64,000 nt of DNA from a virus, in the IMG/VR virus record IMGVR_UViG_3300048583_000198, positions 1-64,000 of that record; one strand, written 5' to 3'. Each line of letters opens with the position of its first letter. Position 1 is the first letter of the stretch. The notes under the pieces were generated by a model, which was given only the letters and a program-made list of their open reading frames with translations, had not been told where the DNA came from and did not search any database. Below are positions 45,671-54,272 of this stretch, piece by piece. The position numbers and the translations under genes were made by a program.

Positions 45671-47053
45671 TTATGCGTAAACGCGGTCTTGTTCTGCCAC
45701 CAGAGACAAGGAGATGCCCTTCGAACGATTCAGCGTTCCTGTGGCTACCGCGAACTTGCCAAAGCCAGGTCGGATGCCAATCAACGTCACAGGACGATCC
45801 GTACCCCCTGCGTACCCACCCTGAGTGTTTCCATCGTAATCGTAGTCGAAAGCGATGGAGCCACTCGAGATGGTGCCGGTAATGGGCGTACCAGACGCAT
45901 CGTTCACCGTGATTGCACCCGCCTCACCGTAATCATTACCAGCGCCCGGAGGCGAGGTGAAGAACAAACGGTAGCTCGAGCCAGCACCCACAAGCACTGA
46001 GTTGAAGCTCATGGTACCCGCTGCCGTGTACAAGTTAGTCCGCAGCGTGTTGGTGTCATCGTAGAACTCAACACGGTTGGAGTCGGCTGAAAGCACGTCA
46101 TCAATGTAGACCGATTGTGAGGTAACAAGGGTGTCGCCCACAAAACGCAGGAGTTCGTCCTGAATCTTGCCGGTCTTCGTGCCAGCCGTACCGCCCGTAT
46201 TGATGTCGCTATTCTGCCGCAGAAGATACTGGATCTTCGCGTAGATCTGCTCGAGCGTACCGCCGTTGCCTTCAATGATGATCTTGAAGTCACGAGCCAC
46301 ACCGGCAACCGTACGAGATTGAGCCACTGTGTAGTAGGCCACAGTGATGTCGTTGTACGGTGCATTGGCCATCTCAGCATCTGCTGTTGCCTGCACTGCA
46401 CCAAGGAGTGTCGTGATCTTCAAGTCGTCTTCGTTTGAAACAAGAAAGTTGACCTTGTTTGCGCCGGTACCCGTTGCACCAGTATCCGCCAGCACCGAGG
46501 ACTTGAACTTCTTGCCGTACTCACGCACGAAAGCTCGAGCGTAAGTGCGCTTGTCGAAGTTGCCGTTCGCTGCGTTACCAAACACCTGGACGCCAACGTT
46601 GAACTGGTCAGTGAACGGGAAGTTGGTTGGAGCGTCTGTTGCAGCGATGTGGTAGTACGGCTGCACGGTCGTTGCGGGGGTAATCGAGCCCAGGCCCACG
46701 AAGCCAGCATACTGCCTCAGCAGGACACCTGAAGCGTCGTATTCAGACCAGCCACCGTCACGCAGAGCGTTACGAGTGTTCGTGTCAGCCCACGTCCAGC
46801 CCGAGAATGTTGCACCATCCGTGCCGATCTGGAACTGACCCGAGAGCGCGTCAATCGCGTACATCGGAAACGGACTGTCCTGATATGTCGAGGTAGCCCA
46901 CAAATCCACCAGCTTCGAGTAGAGCGCCTGCAGCGTCACACCGTCTTTGAAGACGAGGTTGCCAGCCTCAACAAGCTGGATGGTACGAGCTGGTTCGTTG
47001 ATCACGAGTTCCGTGCCCACGTTCAGCTGTGCTTTGCTGGTAATCTTTGCCAT
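45671..47053 (-). CDS. Tail/virion protein, 460 aa
   Basis: Beta-rich and Gly/Thr-rich. It includes DGVTLQALYSKLVDLWATST, a run around TPATTVQPYYHIAATDAP and a C-terminal domain ending KGISLSLVAEQDRVYA. The next upstream gene ends similarly (IPVTLTPDRNYA), so the two share a C-terminal module. No family known; a tail tube or spike-base role is possible. Confidence 0.6.
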   Translation of the reverse strand: MAKITSKAQLNVGTELVINEPARTIQLVEAGNLVFKDGVTLQALYSKLVDLWATSTYQDSPFPMYAIDALSGQFQIGTDGATFSGWTWADTNTRNALRDGGWSEYDASGVLLRQYAGFVGLGSITPATTVQPYYHIAATDAPTNFPFTDQFNVGVQVFGNAANGNFDKRTYARAFVREYGKKFKSSVLADTGATGTGANKVNFLVSNEDDLKITTLLGAVQATADAEMANAPYNDITVAYYTVAQSRTVAGVARDFKIIIEGNGGTLEQIYAKIQYLLRQNSDINTGGTAGTKTGKIQDELLRFVGDTLVTSQSVYIDDVLSADSNRVEFYDDTNTLRTNLYTAAGTMSFNSVLVGAGSSYRLFFTSPPGAGNDYGEAGAITVNDASGTPITGTISSGSIAFDYDYDGNTQGGYAGGTDRPVTLIGIRPGFGKFAVATGTLNRSKGISLSLVAEQDRVYA

Positions 47054-47067
47054 GATCGTGAGCCTCT

Positions 47068-49647
47068 TTAAGCGTAATTGCGGTCAGGTGTCAGTGTAAC
47101 TGGGATGGACGAGTCCACCGCCGTCAAAGCCAAGTTCCGAATATAGTACGGCACGTACCCAGGCTTAAGGAACCCAATGTCGATGTTCTGCGCACCTGAG
47201 AACACAAAGCCATAGGAAGATGCTGCCAAAGCATCCCGCTGGTCAAGAATAGTCGACGTACCGGCTGTCAGAACCACAACGTCACAACCAGTCGGGAGAC
47301 CGGTGAACGTCACTGTGTTCGTATCAAGCGGATACAGATTGGCAGCCTGGGCCGCACCGGTACTGTCAGTCTGCACGCGGATGTAGGTGATGGCGTTGGT
47401 GGTACTCGCCGTGTCGCAGACGATGCGGTACTTGAGCTTGACGCCCACTGCCGGATCAATTGCGCCTACGCCGCTCAGGTTCGCCGCCGTCAGGTCGAGC
47501 CACGAGCCGTTCCAGCCAGCGCCGATGTCGTACTGGAAAAAAATGTCGTGGTTGCCCCAGTCTGGACCAGACACATAGGTGACGTTCGTACCCGTCACGA
47601 TGGGAGCAGTATTCGTGAAACCTGTAACGCCGAGCGTGAAGTAGTGCTGCTCGAAGATGATCTCATCGTTTAGCGCAGCCATCACGATCTGACCGGCGCT
47701 CGTAAATTTCGGCGTACCTGCGACAACTGTAATGTAGGCTGCTGTTTCAGCAGTCGGTTCATTCATCGGCAGTGTGATTCGGCCTACGGTGTCCGAGACA
47801 AACGCATCCCAAAAGTGCGTGCCGTAGACGGATGACTGACCCGTAACTGAAGTCGTACCGGCGCAATTCTTGGCCGTTTCATTCAGACCTGCAAGCACGA
47901 TGGCGTCAGCGCCGTCACCGTACACATGCTCGTAGAGGTTGCCCTTGTCCGAGTTCACGGTGCTGATCGCGCCCGTACGGGTCGGCGTTAGGTAGCACCG
48001 CTGCACCTTCACGTTCTGGTTGTTGCCGCCAGACACGAAGATGTATGCGGGCGCATTCGTCCCGCCTGCAAGGTTCGACGCTTTCGTGCCTGCGTTACGG
48101 AACTTGATGTTTTTTGACAGCGTGCAGTTGAACAAGCCTGAGTACGGATGACAGTTGGCAATCGCTCCATTCAACCCGAATGTCACACCATCAACAACAA
48201 TGTTTTCAGATGAAGCCGAAACTTGCACCGCGTATACACCGCTGGTCGTGTTGGTTGTACCAACATAGCGATCCACATGATCAAGATCATTGACCGTGCA
48301 ATCGAAGCAGGTTGTGAATGTCATGGGACCATTGAACTTACGACAATTATTGAACGTCAGTCCTGACGACTGTGCAACAGCAAACGGCACACCGGTGCTT
48401 CGAGCAAAGGTTACGATGCCGCTTTGCACGTTGGTGAATGTTTGCCCGATGCAATACAACACTTCAAAAGCGTGGTCAGTCGTACCTGCCGAGGAGCGAG
48501 GGCAGTTCCAATTCTGGAACGTGCCACCAGCAAAGTTGGAGGTGAGCGTCACCGTACGAGCGTCGAGCGATTGGCTGCAGCCGTTGCCACCGTCGTTGAT
48601 GTCGAGCGCCGTCGCACACTCCGAGATGTTGATGTAGTCGAATGTAGCGACATGATTGAGCTTCACGTAGTACGGCTGTGCGAACAGCAAGTACCAATTG
48701 GTCATGAAGTTTTCGATGTCGATGTAACCTGCGCTCGTCGTTACAAAGTCCACACGAGTTGCTGCGGTTGCGTTGGGAATAACGCTTGTTGCACGCGAAG
48801 CCGCAAGGGCTTCCCGACCAATCACGTTAGGGATGCGAACACGTAACCCACTGGCTGGCACCTTACCGACTGCCGTCGTGCCGTTGTGCCCGAAACGAAC
48901 GCTGCCATTGGTCTCCATGCAGACAACTTTGCTGCGGTCGTCGGTACCAAAATTCGTCGTGATCATCAAGGCCGCGTACACCGCAGGCCAGAATTCGTAC
49001 ACGCCAGACGCCACGCCGGTTTCTACCCAAACACCTGGAACGTAGTTGGTGGTGCTCCCGTTTGTAGGGGTCTGCATCAACTGGTTGGCACTGCCGCTTG
49101 TCGTGCCAATTTCAAACCAGTCGCCACGCACCGTGAAGTCGCCAAGGCGTGGTACTGTGATTGTCACGTTCTGGTCGTGAACCACTTCGATCCAGCCAAC
49201 AACATCGACGCCATTTGCCGTTGCGCCAATACCAGATAACACATCGTTGTCGACATAGGCTGCATCTGCTTCACGCAGCTTGATGAAACCTGTGGTCGGC
49301 ATGGCTGCACCCACAGCCGTGGGAGCACTGGTCAGCGAAGCCCATACACCAAGCAGGTATCCATTTGCACCACTCGTACCACCCGTAATGGTTGTACCAA
49401 TGGCAGGCACGTTGCCGGATCCAGCATCGTAGGCAAGCCAGCGAACATTGCGGCCATCGAGAATGTAGCTGCCACCCAGGGTGGCTGAAATCGTTACGGC
49501 AGCAAGCGTCCCGGTCATCGAAGCTGGGGCATTGGCATGCCAACGAGTATCAGAGCGAATCGTGAGCGATCCACCGTTGATAGTCATGGCTTCGCCAGCC
49601 GTCCTAGCAGCATCTTCCAAGTAGACCGGGGTGGTGATAGTTGCCAT
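47068..49647 (-). CDS. Tail spike-like protein with beta-helix region
   Basis: 859 residues. The middle (about 330-600) has the turn-rich pattern of a right-handed beta-helix: short strands with Asn, Cys and Thr turns such as LTFNNCRKFNGPMTFTTCFDCTV, VVDGVTFGLNGAIANCHP, CTLSKNIKFRNAG. This fold is common in phage spikes that bind or cut sugar chains. The N-terminal part is Thr/Gly-rich and the C-terminal one ends like its downstream neighbour. No catalytic residues identified. Confidence 0.65.
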   Translation of the reverse strand: MATITTPVYLEDAARTAGEAMTINGGSLTIRSDTRWHANAPASMTGTLAAVTISATLGGSYILDGRNVRWLAYDAGSGNVPAIGTTITGGTSGANGYLLGVWASLTSAPTAVGAAMPTTGFIKLREADAAYVDNDVLSGIGATANGVDVVGWIEVVHDQNVTITVPRLGDFTVRGDWFEIGTTSGSANQLMQTPTNGSTTNYVPGVWVETGVASGVYEFWPAVYAALMITTNFGTDDRSKVVCMETNGSVRFGHNGTTAVGKVPASGLRVRIPNVIGREALAASRATSVIPNATAATRVDFVTTSAGYIDIENFMTNWYLLFAQPYYVKLNHVATFDYINISECATALDINDGGNGCSQSLDARTVTLTSNFAGGTFQNWNCPRSSAGTTDHAFEVLYCIGQTFTNVQSGIVTFARSTGVPFAVAQSSGLTFNNCRKFNGPMTFTTCFDCTVNDLDHVDRYVGTTNTTSGVYAVQVSASSENIVVDGVTFGLNGAIANCHPYSGLFNCTLSKNIKFRNAGTKASNLAGGTNAPAYIFVSGGNNQNVKVQRCYLTPTRTGAISTVNSDKGNLYEHVYGDGADAIVLAGLNETAKNCAGTTSVTGQSSVYGTHFWDAFVSDTVGRITLPMNEPTAETAAYITVVAGTPKFTSAGQIVMAALNDEIIFEQHYFTLGVTGFTNTAPIVTGTNVTYVSGPDWGNHDIFFQYDIGAGWNGSWLDLTAANLSGVGAIDPAVGVKLKYRIVCDTASTTNAITYIRVQTDSTGAAQAANLYPLDTNTVTFTGLPTGCDVVVLTAGTSTILDQRDALAASSYGFVFSGAQNIDIGFLKPGYVPYYIRNLALTAVDSSIPVTLTPDRNYA

Positions 49648-49659
49648 GTCTTGCTCTCG

Positions 49660-50394
49660 TTACCAACCGCTAGGATACCAGCTGTTACCGCCGCCACCCC
49701 CACCTGCAGCCGGAACAATCGTCGTCCCGTTGAAGTAGAGATAGCCGGTAACACTCATCTCCGCGATGGCCGTGAGTCGCGGCGATGCTTCTTGCGACGC
49801 TTCTTGGGCGGCTTGGGCTGCTCCAAGGGGGTCGTATCTAGCATCGGCGTCCGCTCGAGTCGGGATGGATCCAGCTGCTCCAACTCCAAGGGCTCGCTTG
49901 GTGAAGGTGTCAGCTCCGGTTTGTTCAAGGACTCCTGCCGACGAGTCCAAAGCCGCCAACGCGCCCAGCGTTGCGTCAATGCCCTGGTACCGCGCATCAC
50001 CTTCAAGGAGGACGAGGTACTGAGGGTGTGGATCTGCGAGCCCTTCATGCGCAGCCACCGCCGCAGCCGGAGCCGCCGCTGATGCGTAGAGACTCGAACC
50101 TTCAGCAGCAGTGAGGTAGTTGGGATGTGGATCCGCTGCCAAAAGATGCGCGGCCATCGACGCGGATGTTGCTCCCAGAGCTTCAAAGAGCGCCGCAGCC
50201 TCGGAGTTGGTGAGGTATTGTGCATGTGGATCACCTAGTGCTTCATGGGCTGCAACCGCAGCTGGGCCGCTGCCATCGTCGGCAGCAGCATACAGTTCTT
50301 CGAAGTTCGCATTGATCTTCTCGTACGCCTGGTCTTTCCAGTCTGTACGTTTGAAGTCGAACTTGTCGTTGATGCGAAGATAGCGTTGCGCCAT
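49660..50394 (-). CDS. Tail fibre protein with three DPHxxYL repeats
   Basis: 244 residues. Three repeats of AHxxLxDPHxQYL, with their first His at 50, 83 and 116, follow an exact 33-residue period. Such repeats occur in phage collar and fibre proteins. The N-terminus has AYEKINANFEELY, nearly the same as in the next upstream gene (AYQKINEMFAELY), so both probably attach to the same virion site. C-terminal Gly run then SWYPSGW. Confidence 0.72.
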   Translation of the reverse strand: MAQRYLRINDKFDFKRTDWKDQAYEKINANFEELYAAADDGSGPAAVAAHEALGDPHAQYLTNSEAAALFEALGATSASMAAHLLAADPHPNYLTAAEGSSLYASAAAPAAAVAAHEGLADPHPQYLVLLEGDARYQGIDATLGALAALDSSAGVLEQTGADTFTKRALGVGAAGSIPTRADADARYDPLGAAQAAQEASQEASPRLTAIAEMSVTGYLYFNGTTIVPAAGGGGGGNSWYPSGW

Positions 50395-50400
50395 GGCTGC

Positions 50401-51018
50401 TTACTTCGCAACCCAACCGGCACCGTCGTCGTCAACACCACCATTCATGTTGTCGTACGTCCAGTTGCCTTGAGTCGTGGTCTCGGTCGTTTCGATGAGG
50501 CTACCTGCCGCACCTGGGGTGTTCGCCGTGACAACCATCGTGTCGCCAGCGCCAGCCGCTGCAGTGACAGTCGCATGCGCAACCGTACCGGTGCCATAGG
50601 TCGTACCCGCACCCGCCGTACCGTTGATGGCAGAGATGAGATTGTCGAGAGTGGCTGAAGGATCGACACCGATGAGAACATCACCGGCTGCATTGAGCAA
50701 AGTCTGGAACAAGTACACGCGACCGTCGATGGTCACCTGCTCACCCGCAATCGGGTTGGCACTCAGCGTGTAGGTGTTGGTCGCGGCTACCGGGGCACCC
50801 GCAGCTTCGCGGATGTACAGGGTCGTACCGGCCCCGCCGTCCTGGCGCAGATACATCGTGCCTTTGGGACCAGCCGCTGCGCCGGGGGCACCGTTGCCCC
50901 AGCTCACCTTCCCGTACAGCTCAGCGAACATCTCGTTGATCTTCTGGTAGGCCGAACGCCGGAAGTCCAAGAGATTGAAGGCAACAGGGGTAGACGCACT
51001 GAGCACTTGACGGGCCAT
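50401..51018 (-). CDS. Tail fibre-type protein, 205 aa
   Basis: Start at 51018 (MARQVLSAST), preferred over 51033 by the fibre-like beginning. The N-terminal AYQKINEMFAELY motif is shared with the downstream gene. Then comes a GPKGTMYLRQDG collagen/fibre-type segment and a beta-rich Thr/Ala part (SANPIAGEQVTIDGRVYLFQ). Likely a short fibre or head decoration. Confidence 0.65.
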   Translation of the reverse strand: MARQVLSASTPVAFNLLDFRRSAYQKINEMFAELYGKVSWGNGAPGAAAGPKGTMYLRQDGGAGTTLYIREAAGAPVAATNTYTLSANPIAGEQVTIDGRVYLFQTLLNAAGDVLIGVDPSATLDNLISAINGTAGAGTTYGTGTVAHATVTAAAGAGDTMVVTANTPGAAGSLIETTETTTQGNWTYDNMNGGVDDDGAGWVAK

Positions 51019-51054
51019 GACACACCTCAACACCGTGGCAGGAAAGCTAGGACG

Positions 51055-51738
51055 CTACTCTACCTTGTTGCCTTCAATTAGCAACGGAGTTCGATTAAGG
51101 GAGACATTAGCGACGCTTTTCACGTTTCCGCCACTTTGAATGGCGGCCAACTGACGTTGAGCCAACTCAGTCATCATGACCTGCAGTTCCTGCATGCCAC
51201 CCTGGTTCTGCGTCACTTCCAGCTCGATCTTCGCGGCTTCTGGTCGCTTGATGTGGGCCAGCAGCTTATCTGCCGCCTCGGCTCGAGTGCGGGGGCTGGT
51301 ATCTTCGTTCGTCATCACGTCGACCAGGGTCTTGATGGCCTTGTGCGCCTCATCCTGGTAAAGCATGTAAAGCGGGATGGTCGACTGGGCCAGCAACTTC
51401 TGGACCAGCACGCCCTTGTGGTACGCGGCGACATGGCTCGAGATGCGCTGCTCGTCATACCCTTTGGCCACCAGTTCCTGATAGCGGTCGGCCAACGCAA
51501 TGCTATACGCCTGCTGATTGTTATGGCCCATCTGCTTGAGAGACACATACTTGATGGCAGTGGTGTACTGCTCCATAGAGTAGGTGCCCTCGCGCAAGAT
51601 GTTTGCATGCGTGAGCCAATTCTCACGCACGAGATCGGCCCCGTCAGATTCGAGGCCGTTCAACATCGAGACTAGCTCCTGGGAAGCCCAATTGCGCTTG
51701 CTTCCCAGGGCTAGTTGTACCTGCTCGGTCGTAACCAT
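51055..51738 (-). CDS. Putative terminase small subunit (N4 gp69 type)
   Basis: 227 residues, all helical. The middle MEQYTTAIKYVSLKQMGHNNQQAYSIAL could be a DNA-binding helical domain, followed by RTRAEAADKLLAHIKRP and a C-terminal tail. In N4-like phages a gene of this size and type accompanies the large terminase gene. Here it is about 8 kb away from it. The call is weak; another helical virion protein is possible. Confidence 0.42.
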   Translation of the reverse strand: MVTTEQVQLALGSKRNWASQELVSMLNGLESDGADLVRENWLTHANILREGTYSMEQYTTAIKYVSLKQMGHNNQQAYSIALADRYQELVAKGYDEQRISSHVAAYHKGVLVQKLLAQSTIPLYMLYQDEAHKAIKTLVDVMTNEDTSPRTRAEAADKLLAHIKRPEAAKIELEVTQNQGGMQELQVMMTELAQRQLAAIQSGGNVKSVANVSLNRTPLLIEGNKVE

Positions 51739-52046
51739 TACGCAGGAGTTGCCGTCAGGCTGACGAGGGCACTCGGAGCGGTCGTGTCTTCGACCACAAA
51801 CACAGTCTCGAGCGGAGCCGAAGAACGGCCCTTCGTGTCGACCACGGTGCCACGGAACGTCCAGATACCGAAGTCGAGATCGGTGACAGGGATGCTGTTC
51901 ACTTCCGCGCCAAACGTACCGATCGGTGCCCAGTCAGCACCGCCATTCGCGCTCACCTCGATGGCGACGTGCGCAATGTCAGCAACCGCCAGGGGCTTGC
52001 CAGACTCACGAGTGGTGGGCAGTGCCCAGGAGAGAGTGATGTTCAT
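51738..52046 (-). CDS. Fibronectin type III-like protein, 102 aa
   Basis: One immunoglobulin-like beta domain: NITLSWALPTT at the start, HVAIEVSANGGADWAPIG, WTFRGTVVDTKGRSSAP and a VFVVEDTTAPSA end, as in FN3 modules of phage virions. It probably binds sugars or other virion proteins. The end overlaps the next start (TAATG). No signal peptide. Confidence 0.75.
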   Translation of the reverse strand: MNITLSWALPTTRESGKPLAVADIAHVAIEVSANGGADWAPIGTFGAEVNSIPVTDLDFGIWTFRGTVVDTKGRSSAPLETVFVVEDTTAPSALVSLTATPA

Positions 52047-52048
52047 GT

Positions 52049-52201
52049 TCAGTTACCTTCGTGTGTTGCAGAGAGATTCTTGAGGGGACTCGGGTTCGAC
52101 TTGTTCTTTCCGCGTTCAAGCCAGTTGAACAGTCGTTCCAGCGCCAGCAGCAATGTTACCCACAATCCGCCAGTGCCGCTGTCAATTTTGTACCAGACCA
52201 T
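52049..52201 (-). CDS. Small protein, 50 aa, one hydrophobic stretch
   Basis: Reads MVWYKIDSGTGGLWVTLLLALERLFNW then a basic tail. The short hydrophobic segment is too brief for a sure membrane span. It overlaps the upstream gene by 46 bases and ends two bases before the next start. Lysis or membrane role possible but not shown. Confidence 0.45.
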   Translation of the reverse strand: MVWYKIDSGTGGLWVTLLLALERLFNWLERGKNKSNPSPLKNLSATHEGN

Positions 52202-52680
52202 GTGACAGCCTCCAAGGCTACCTTGTATTTTCCATTGACCGTCTGAGTTGCATCACACACGGTACCGATCGGCACGGTGTGAGACGTAGCAACGACGGTG
52301 ATGTTGCCACCCGATCTGAAGAACGTGTACACCTTGTTTGTCTTGGTAGTGAATTCAGTTGGTGCGATGGTTTTCTCCACCGTGATGAATTCACTGCGGT
52401 CGCCATCAGCGTTCACCGCTGCAAGGCTGAACCACCAGACGCCTGGAGCCAGTCCCGTAACAGTGTGAGTGAGTGGGGTAAGCGGCAAGTCGACCCGCTT
52501 CTGGCCGTACGTCATGTTGTACTTGGCCAGATTGGTGAGCAACGTGCCATCACAGTTACGAGTAGGAGCCGTCCAAGAAAGATCGGCTGTACCGGCACGG
52601 GCAGTAAGGGCCATTGCCAACAGGACCATCCCAAGCATGCCGAACATCACACCGTGGAATACTCGTCGTACAGAAAACAT
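52156..52680 (-). CDS. Secreted FN3-like protein with signal peptide
   Basis: 174 residues. Start at 52680 chosen because GGAGG lies six bases upstream; the open frame to 52794 is longer but unsupported. N-terminus FSVRRVFHGVMFGMLGMVLLAMALTARA is a clear signal peptide with an Ala-x-Ala-like site. An FN3-type domain follows (TADLSWTAPTRNCDG, THTVTGLAPGVWWFSLAAVN), then a second beta domain with two Cys. It may act in the periplasm or at the cell surface. Confidence 0.72.
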   Translation of the reverse strand: MFSVRRVFHGVMFGMLGMVLLAMALTARAGTADLSWTAPTRNCDGTLLTNLAKYNMTYGQKRVDLPLTPLTHTVTGLAPGVWWFSLAAVNADGDRSEFITVEKTIAPTEFTTKTNKVYTFFRSGGNITVVATSHTVPIGTVCDATQTVNGKYKVALEAVTWSGTKLTAALADCG

Positions 52681-52750
52681 GTGAACCTCCGAATTCAGTA
52701 ACAAGACAGGCCCTCTGCAGAGATCGTAGCAAGGGACGCAAAGCCTCACG

Positions 52751-52894
52751 TTAGGATGCCCTTCTGACACATTTCCTTCCGTAAAACTCTCCACTCAGTT
52801 CCCTCCAGAGCAACGCAGGGGTCAAGCCCTTTGTCATGACGCGCTGGAGCAATCTGTACATGGGGGAGTCCATGCTGCAGAGGGCCTGATTCAT
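52751..52894 (-). CDS. Small hypothetical protein, 47 aa
   Basis: Starts in an ATGA overlap with the secreted protein gene before it. Basic and helical (MYRLLQRVMTKGLTPALLWREL). The first codons contain CTGCAGAGGGCC, which recurs inverted near 52709. No family recognised. Confidence 0.5.
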   Translation of the reverse strand: MNQALCSMDSPMYRLLQRVMTKGLTPALLWRELSGEFYGRKCVRRAS

Positions 52895-53316
52895 CTCAAC
52901 GCCTTCAAGTTGATCACCGACCCTGGTTTTGTGTTCGCCGGTAGAGTGAATTCAAAGACGTTTGATCGTCCAATAGGGGCATCATCCATTCCGATAACTG
53001 TCGCAACATAGCACCAGCGTTGACCAATAGGAACGTAATTGATTCGCCCCAGGCTCTGTCCAGCTGCGATGTTCGTGCCACCTTGCATGTCTTTTAGCAA
53101 AGCAGCATCCCTTGAACATGTTCCATACATTACCTGGGTATGCTTGAAATCCTTACGCGGCACGAGCGCAACGCCATCTGCCCAGCGAAACACAGCAGGT
53201 ATCGTGACATTAACCGAAGCTGTCTTTGTCTGGGCACTACACTTGTCCATGACGAATAGCGTCGTCAACATGATGGCTGCTGTGACGACAAATCCAAGAA
53301 AGGTAGGACTCTTCAT
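52891..53316 (-). CDS. Secreted/membrane-anchored beta protein, 141 aa
   Basis: Start at 53316 with AGGA upstream. N-terminal span FLGFVVTAAIMLTTLFVM followed by CSAQ, possibly a lipobox-like or signal-anchor end. The remainder is beta-rich (VNVTIPAVFRWADGVALV) with Cys pairs that fit an oxidised periplasmic domain. It is next to other small envelope-type genes. Confidence 0.65.
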   Translation of the reverse strand: MKSPTFLGFVVTAAIMLTTLFVMDKCSAQTKTASVNVTIPAVFRWADGVALVPRKDFKHTQVMYGTCSRDAALLKDMQGGTNIAAGQSLGRINYVPIGQRWCYVATVIGMDDAPIGRSNVFEFTLPANTKPGSVINLKALR

Positions 53317-53528
53317 TACAGTTTTCCTGTGAGACGGATTTTCCACACTGGTTCCCATTCTGGATTGACTAGCGTGCAGAAGCCTATCGCCAGCTCCTGG
53401 ATCCAGATGTTGAGCCGCATTACCGGCATGAGCCAACCAGCCCTAGGGCAAAGCTGTGGACTACCGCTGTACGGGTTGTTGATGAGCACCGGACAGAAAC
53501 CAAACCAACCTTTGTGGGTGTACTTCAT
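53316..53528 (-). CDS. Conserved small phage protein (HKGWFGFCPV type)
   Basis: 70 residues. The N-terminus MKYTHKGWFGFCPVLI, the middle PRAGWLMPVMRLNIWI and the C-terminus IRLTGKL match a small family common in phages and prophages; its role is unknown. It is translated through a TAATGA overlap with the secreted gene that follows. Confidence 0.65.
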   Translation of the reverse strand: MKYTHKGWFGFCPVLINNPYSGSPQLCPRAGWLMPVMRLNIWIQELAIGFCTLVNPEWEPVWKIRLTGKL

Positions 53529-53716
53529 TCAGGTGCGTCCTGTTCAAACTTCCGTTGGGCCACGTTTGCCGCTGCGTAGATCGTCAGGGCTAAGGTCGAC
53601 AAGGCTACGTATGTGCCGCCGTCGATTTTCCCGATGAACAGGGCTATCGCTCCCGTCACCTGAACGAAGACGCTCTGTTGGAACTTTGTGCTTTTCCAGT
53701 TGGTTGTGTCGTCCAT
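53525..53716 (-). CDS. Holin-like membrane protein, 63 aa
   Basis: Starts MDDTTNWKST with GGGAGG a few bases upstream; an ATG at 53722 is too near that site. Hydrophobic segments VFVQVTGAIALFIGKI and VALSTLALTIYAAANV, then a charged end, fit a small class II-type holin. It lies in a cluster of envelope-type genes. No endolysin was recognised nearby, so the lysis call is tentative. Confidence 0.55.
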   Translation of the reverse strand: MDDTTNWKSTKFQQSVFVQVTGAIALFIGKIDGGTYVALSTLALTIYAAANVAQRKFEQDAPE

Positions 53717-53897
53717 CTTCATCCTCCCAGACATCCCACCCTGTTCGCATGTACTTGCGCCATGCCGGATTGCTCACCCGCACTCCAGCGGTGTTGGTCT
53801 TTGCTTCCGGGAGCAACGGCGGAGCTTCAGTTTCACCCTGGTTCGGGCTTTGCGACCCGAGTTCCCCACGCCTGCGGAGCAACCCTTTGTTGGCCAT
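53544..53897 (-). CDS. Hypothetical basic protein overlapping holin-like gene
   Basis: 117 residues from MANKGLLRRRGEL, starting two bases after the upstream stop. The first 65 residues look real (with SNPAWRKYMRTGWDVWEDEDG). The rest is Arg/Asp/Ser-rich and overlaps the holin-like gene for 173 bases, so it may be mostly shadow. The product is probably expressed, but its true end is unsure. Confidence 0.45.
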   Translation of the reverse strand: MANKGLLRRRGELGSQSPNQGETEAPPLLPEAKTNTAGVRVSNPAWRKYMRTGWDVWEDEDGRHNQLEKHKVPTERLRSGDGSDSPVHRENRRRHIRSLVDLSPDDLRSGKRGPTEV

Positions 53898-53898
53898 G

Positions 53899-54129
53899 TC
53901 AGAGCGCATTCCACTCATCCTCGGAGCCACCACTGAATCGTGGGGCGAGGTAGAGCTTACCGTCTTTCCGCTTCACGTAGCCATGCTTTTCGAGCGTCTT
54001 GGTCCGGAGGAATGCAGCCACTGCTGTCACCTGCAGTTCCTTGCCAAGCACCGCATACGATGCGTCAACCCAACAACCCTTGCACCACTTGGCCAAGAGG
54101 TTGACGAATGCCAGTTGCTTTACATTCAC
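53899..54129 (-). CDS. Winged-helix-like small protein, 76 aa
   Basis: GTG start with GGAGG upstream (distance about nine). The pattern ALGKEL-like VLGKELQVTAVAAFLRTKTLEKHGYVKRKDGKLYLA is that of a winged helix with a hairpin wing. As the first gene of the minus-strand block, it may regulate the virion or envelope operon. No match to a named regulator. Confidence 0.55.
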   Translation of the reverse strand: MNVKQLAFVNLLAKWCKGCWVDASYAVLGKELQVTAVAAFLRTKTLEKHGYVKRKDGKLYLAPRFSGGSEDEWNAL

Positions 54130-54238
54130 GTGCTTTGTCCTCCGTTAAGGTGAAGTGATTCTGCATGAGCCCGTGATATTTAGCAAGAGACTTAACGTCC
54201 ATTTTTTGAGGTTGAATTTTGGTCAGGTGGGAGTTTGA

Positions 54239-54259
54239 GAGTTTGAGACCTTCAAACTC
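54239..54259. repeat. Hairpin GAGTTTGA/TCAAACTC
   Basis: Inverted 8-base repeat with a five-base loop, preceded by a further direct copy of GAGTTTGA at 54231. It lies between the divergent minus-strand block and the first early promoter. It may be an operator, or the start of a cruciform; no other sign of its role. Confidence 0.5.
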
Positions 54260-54272
54260 GAAACCTCCCCCC

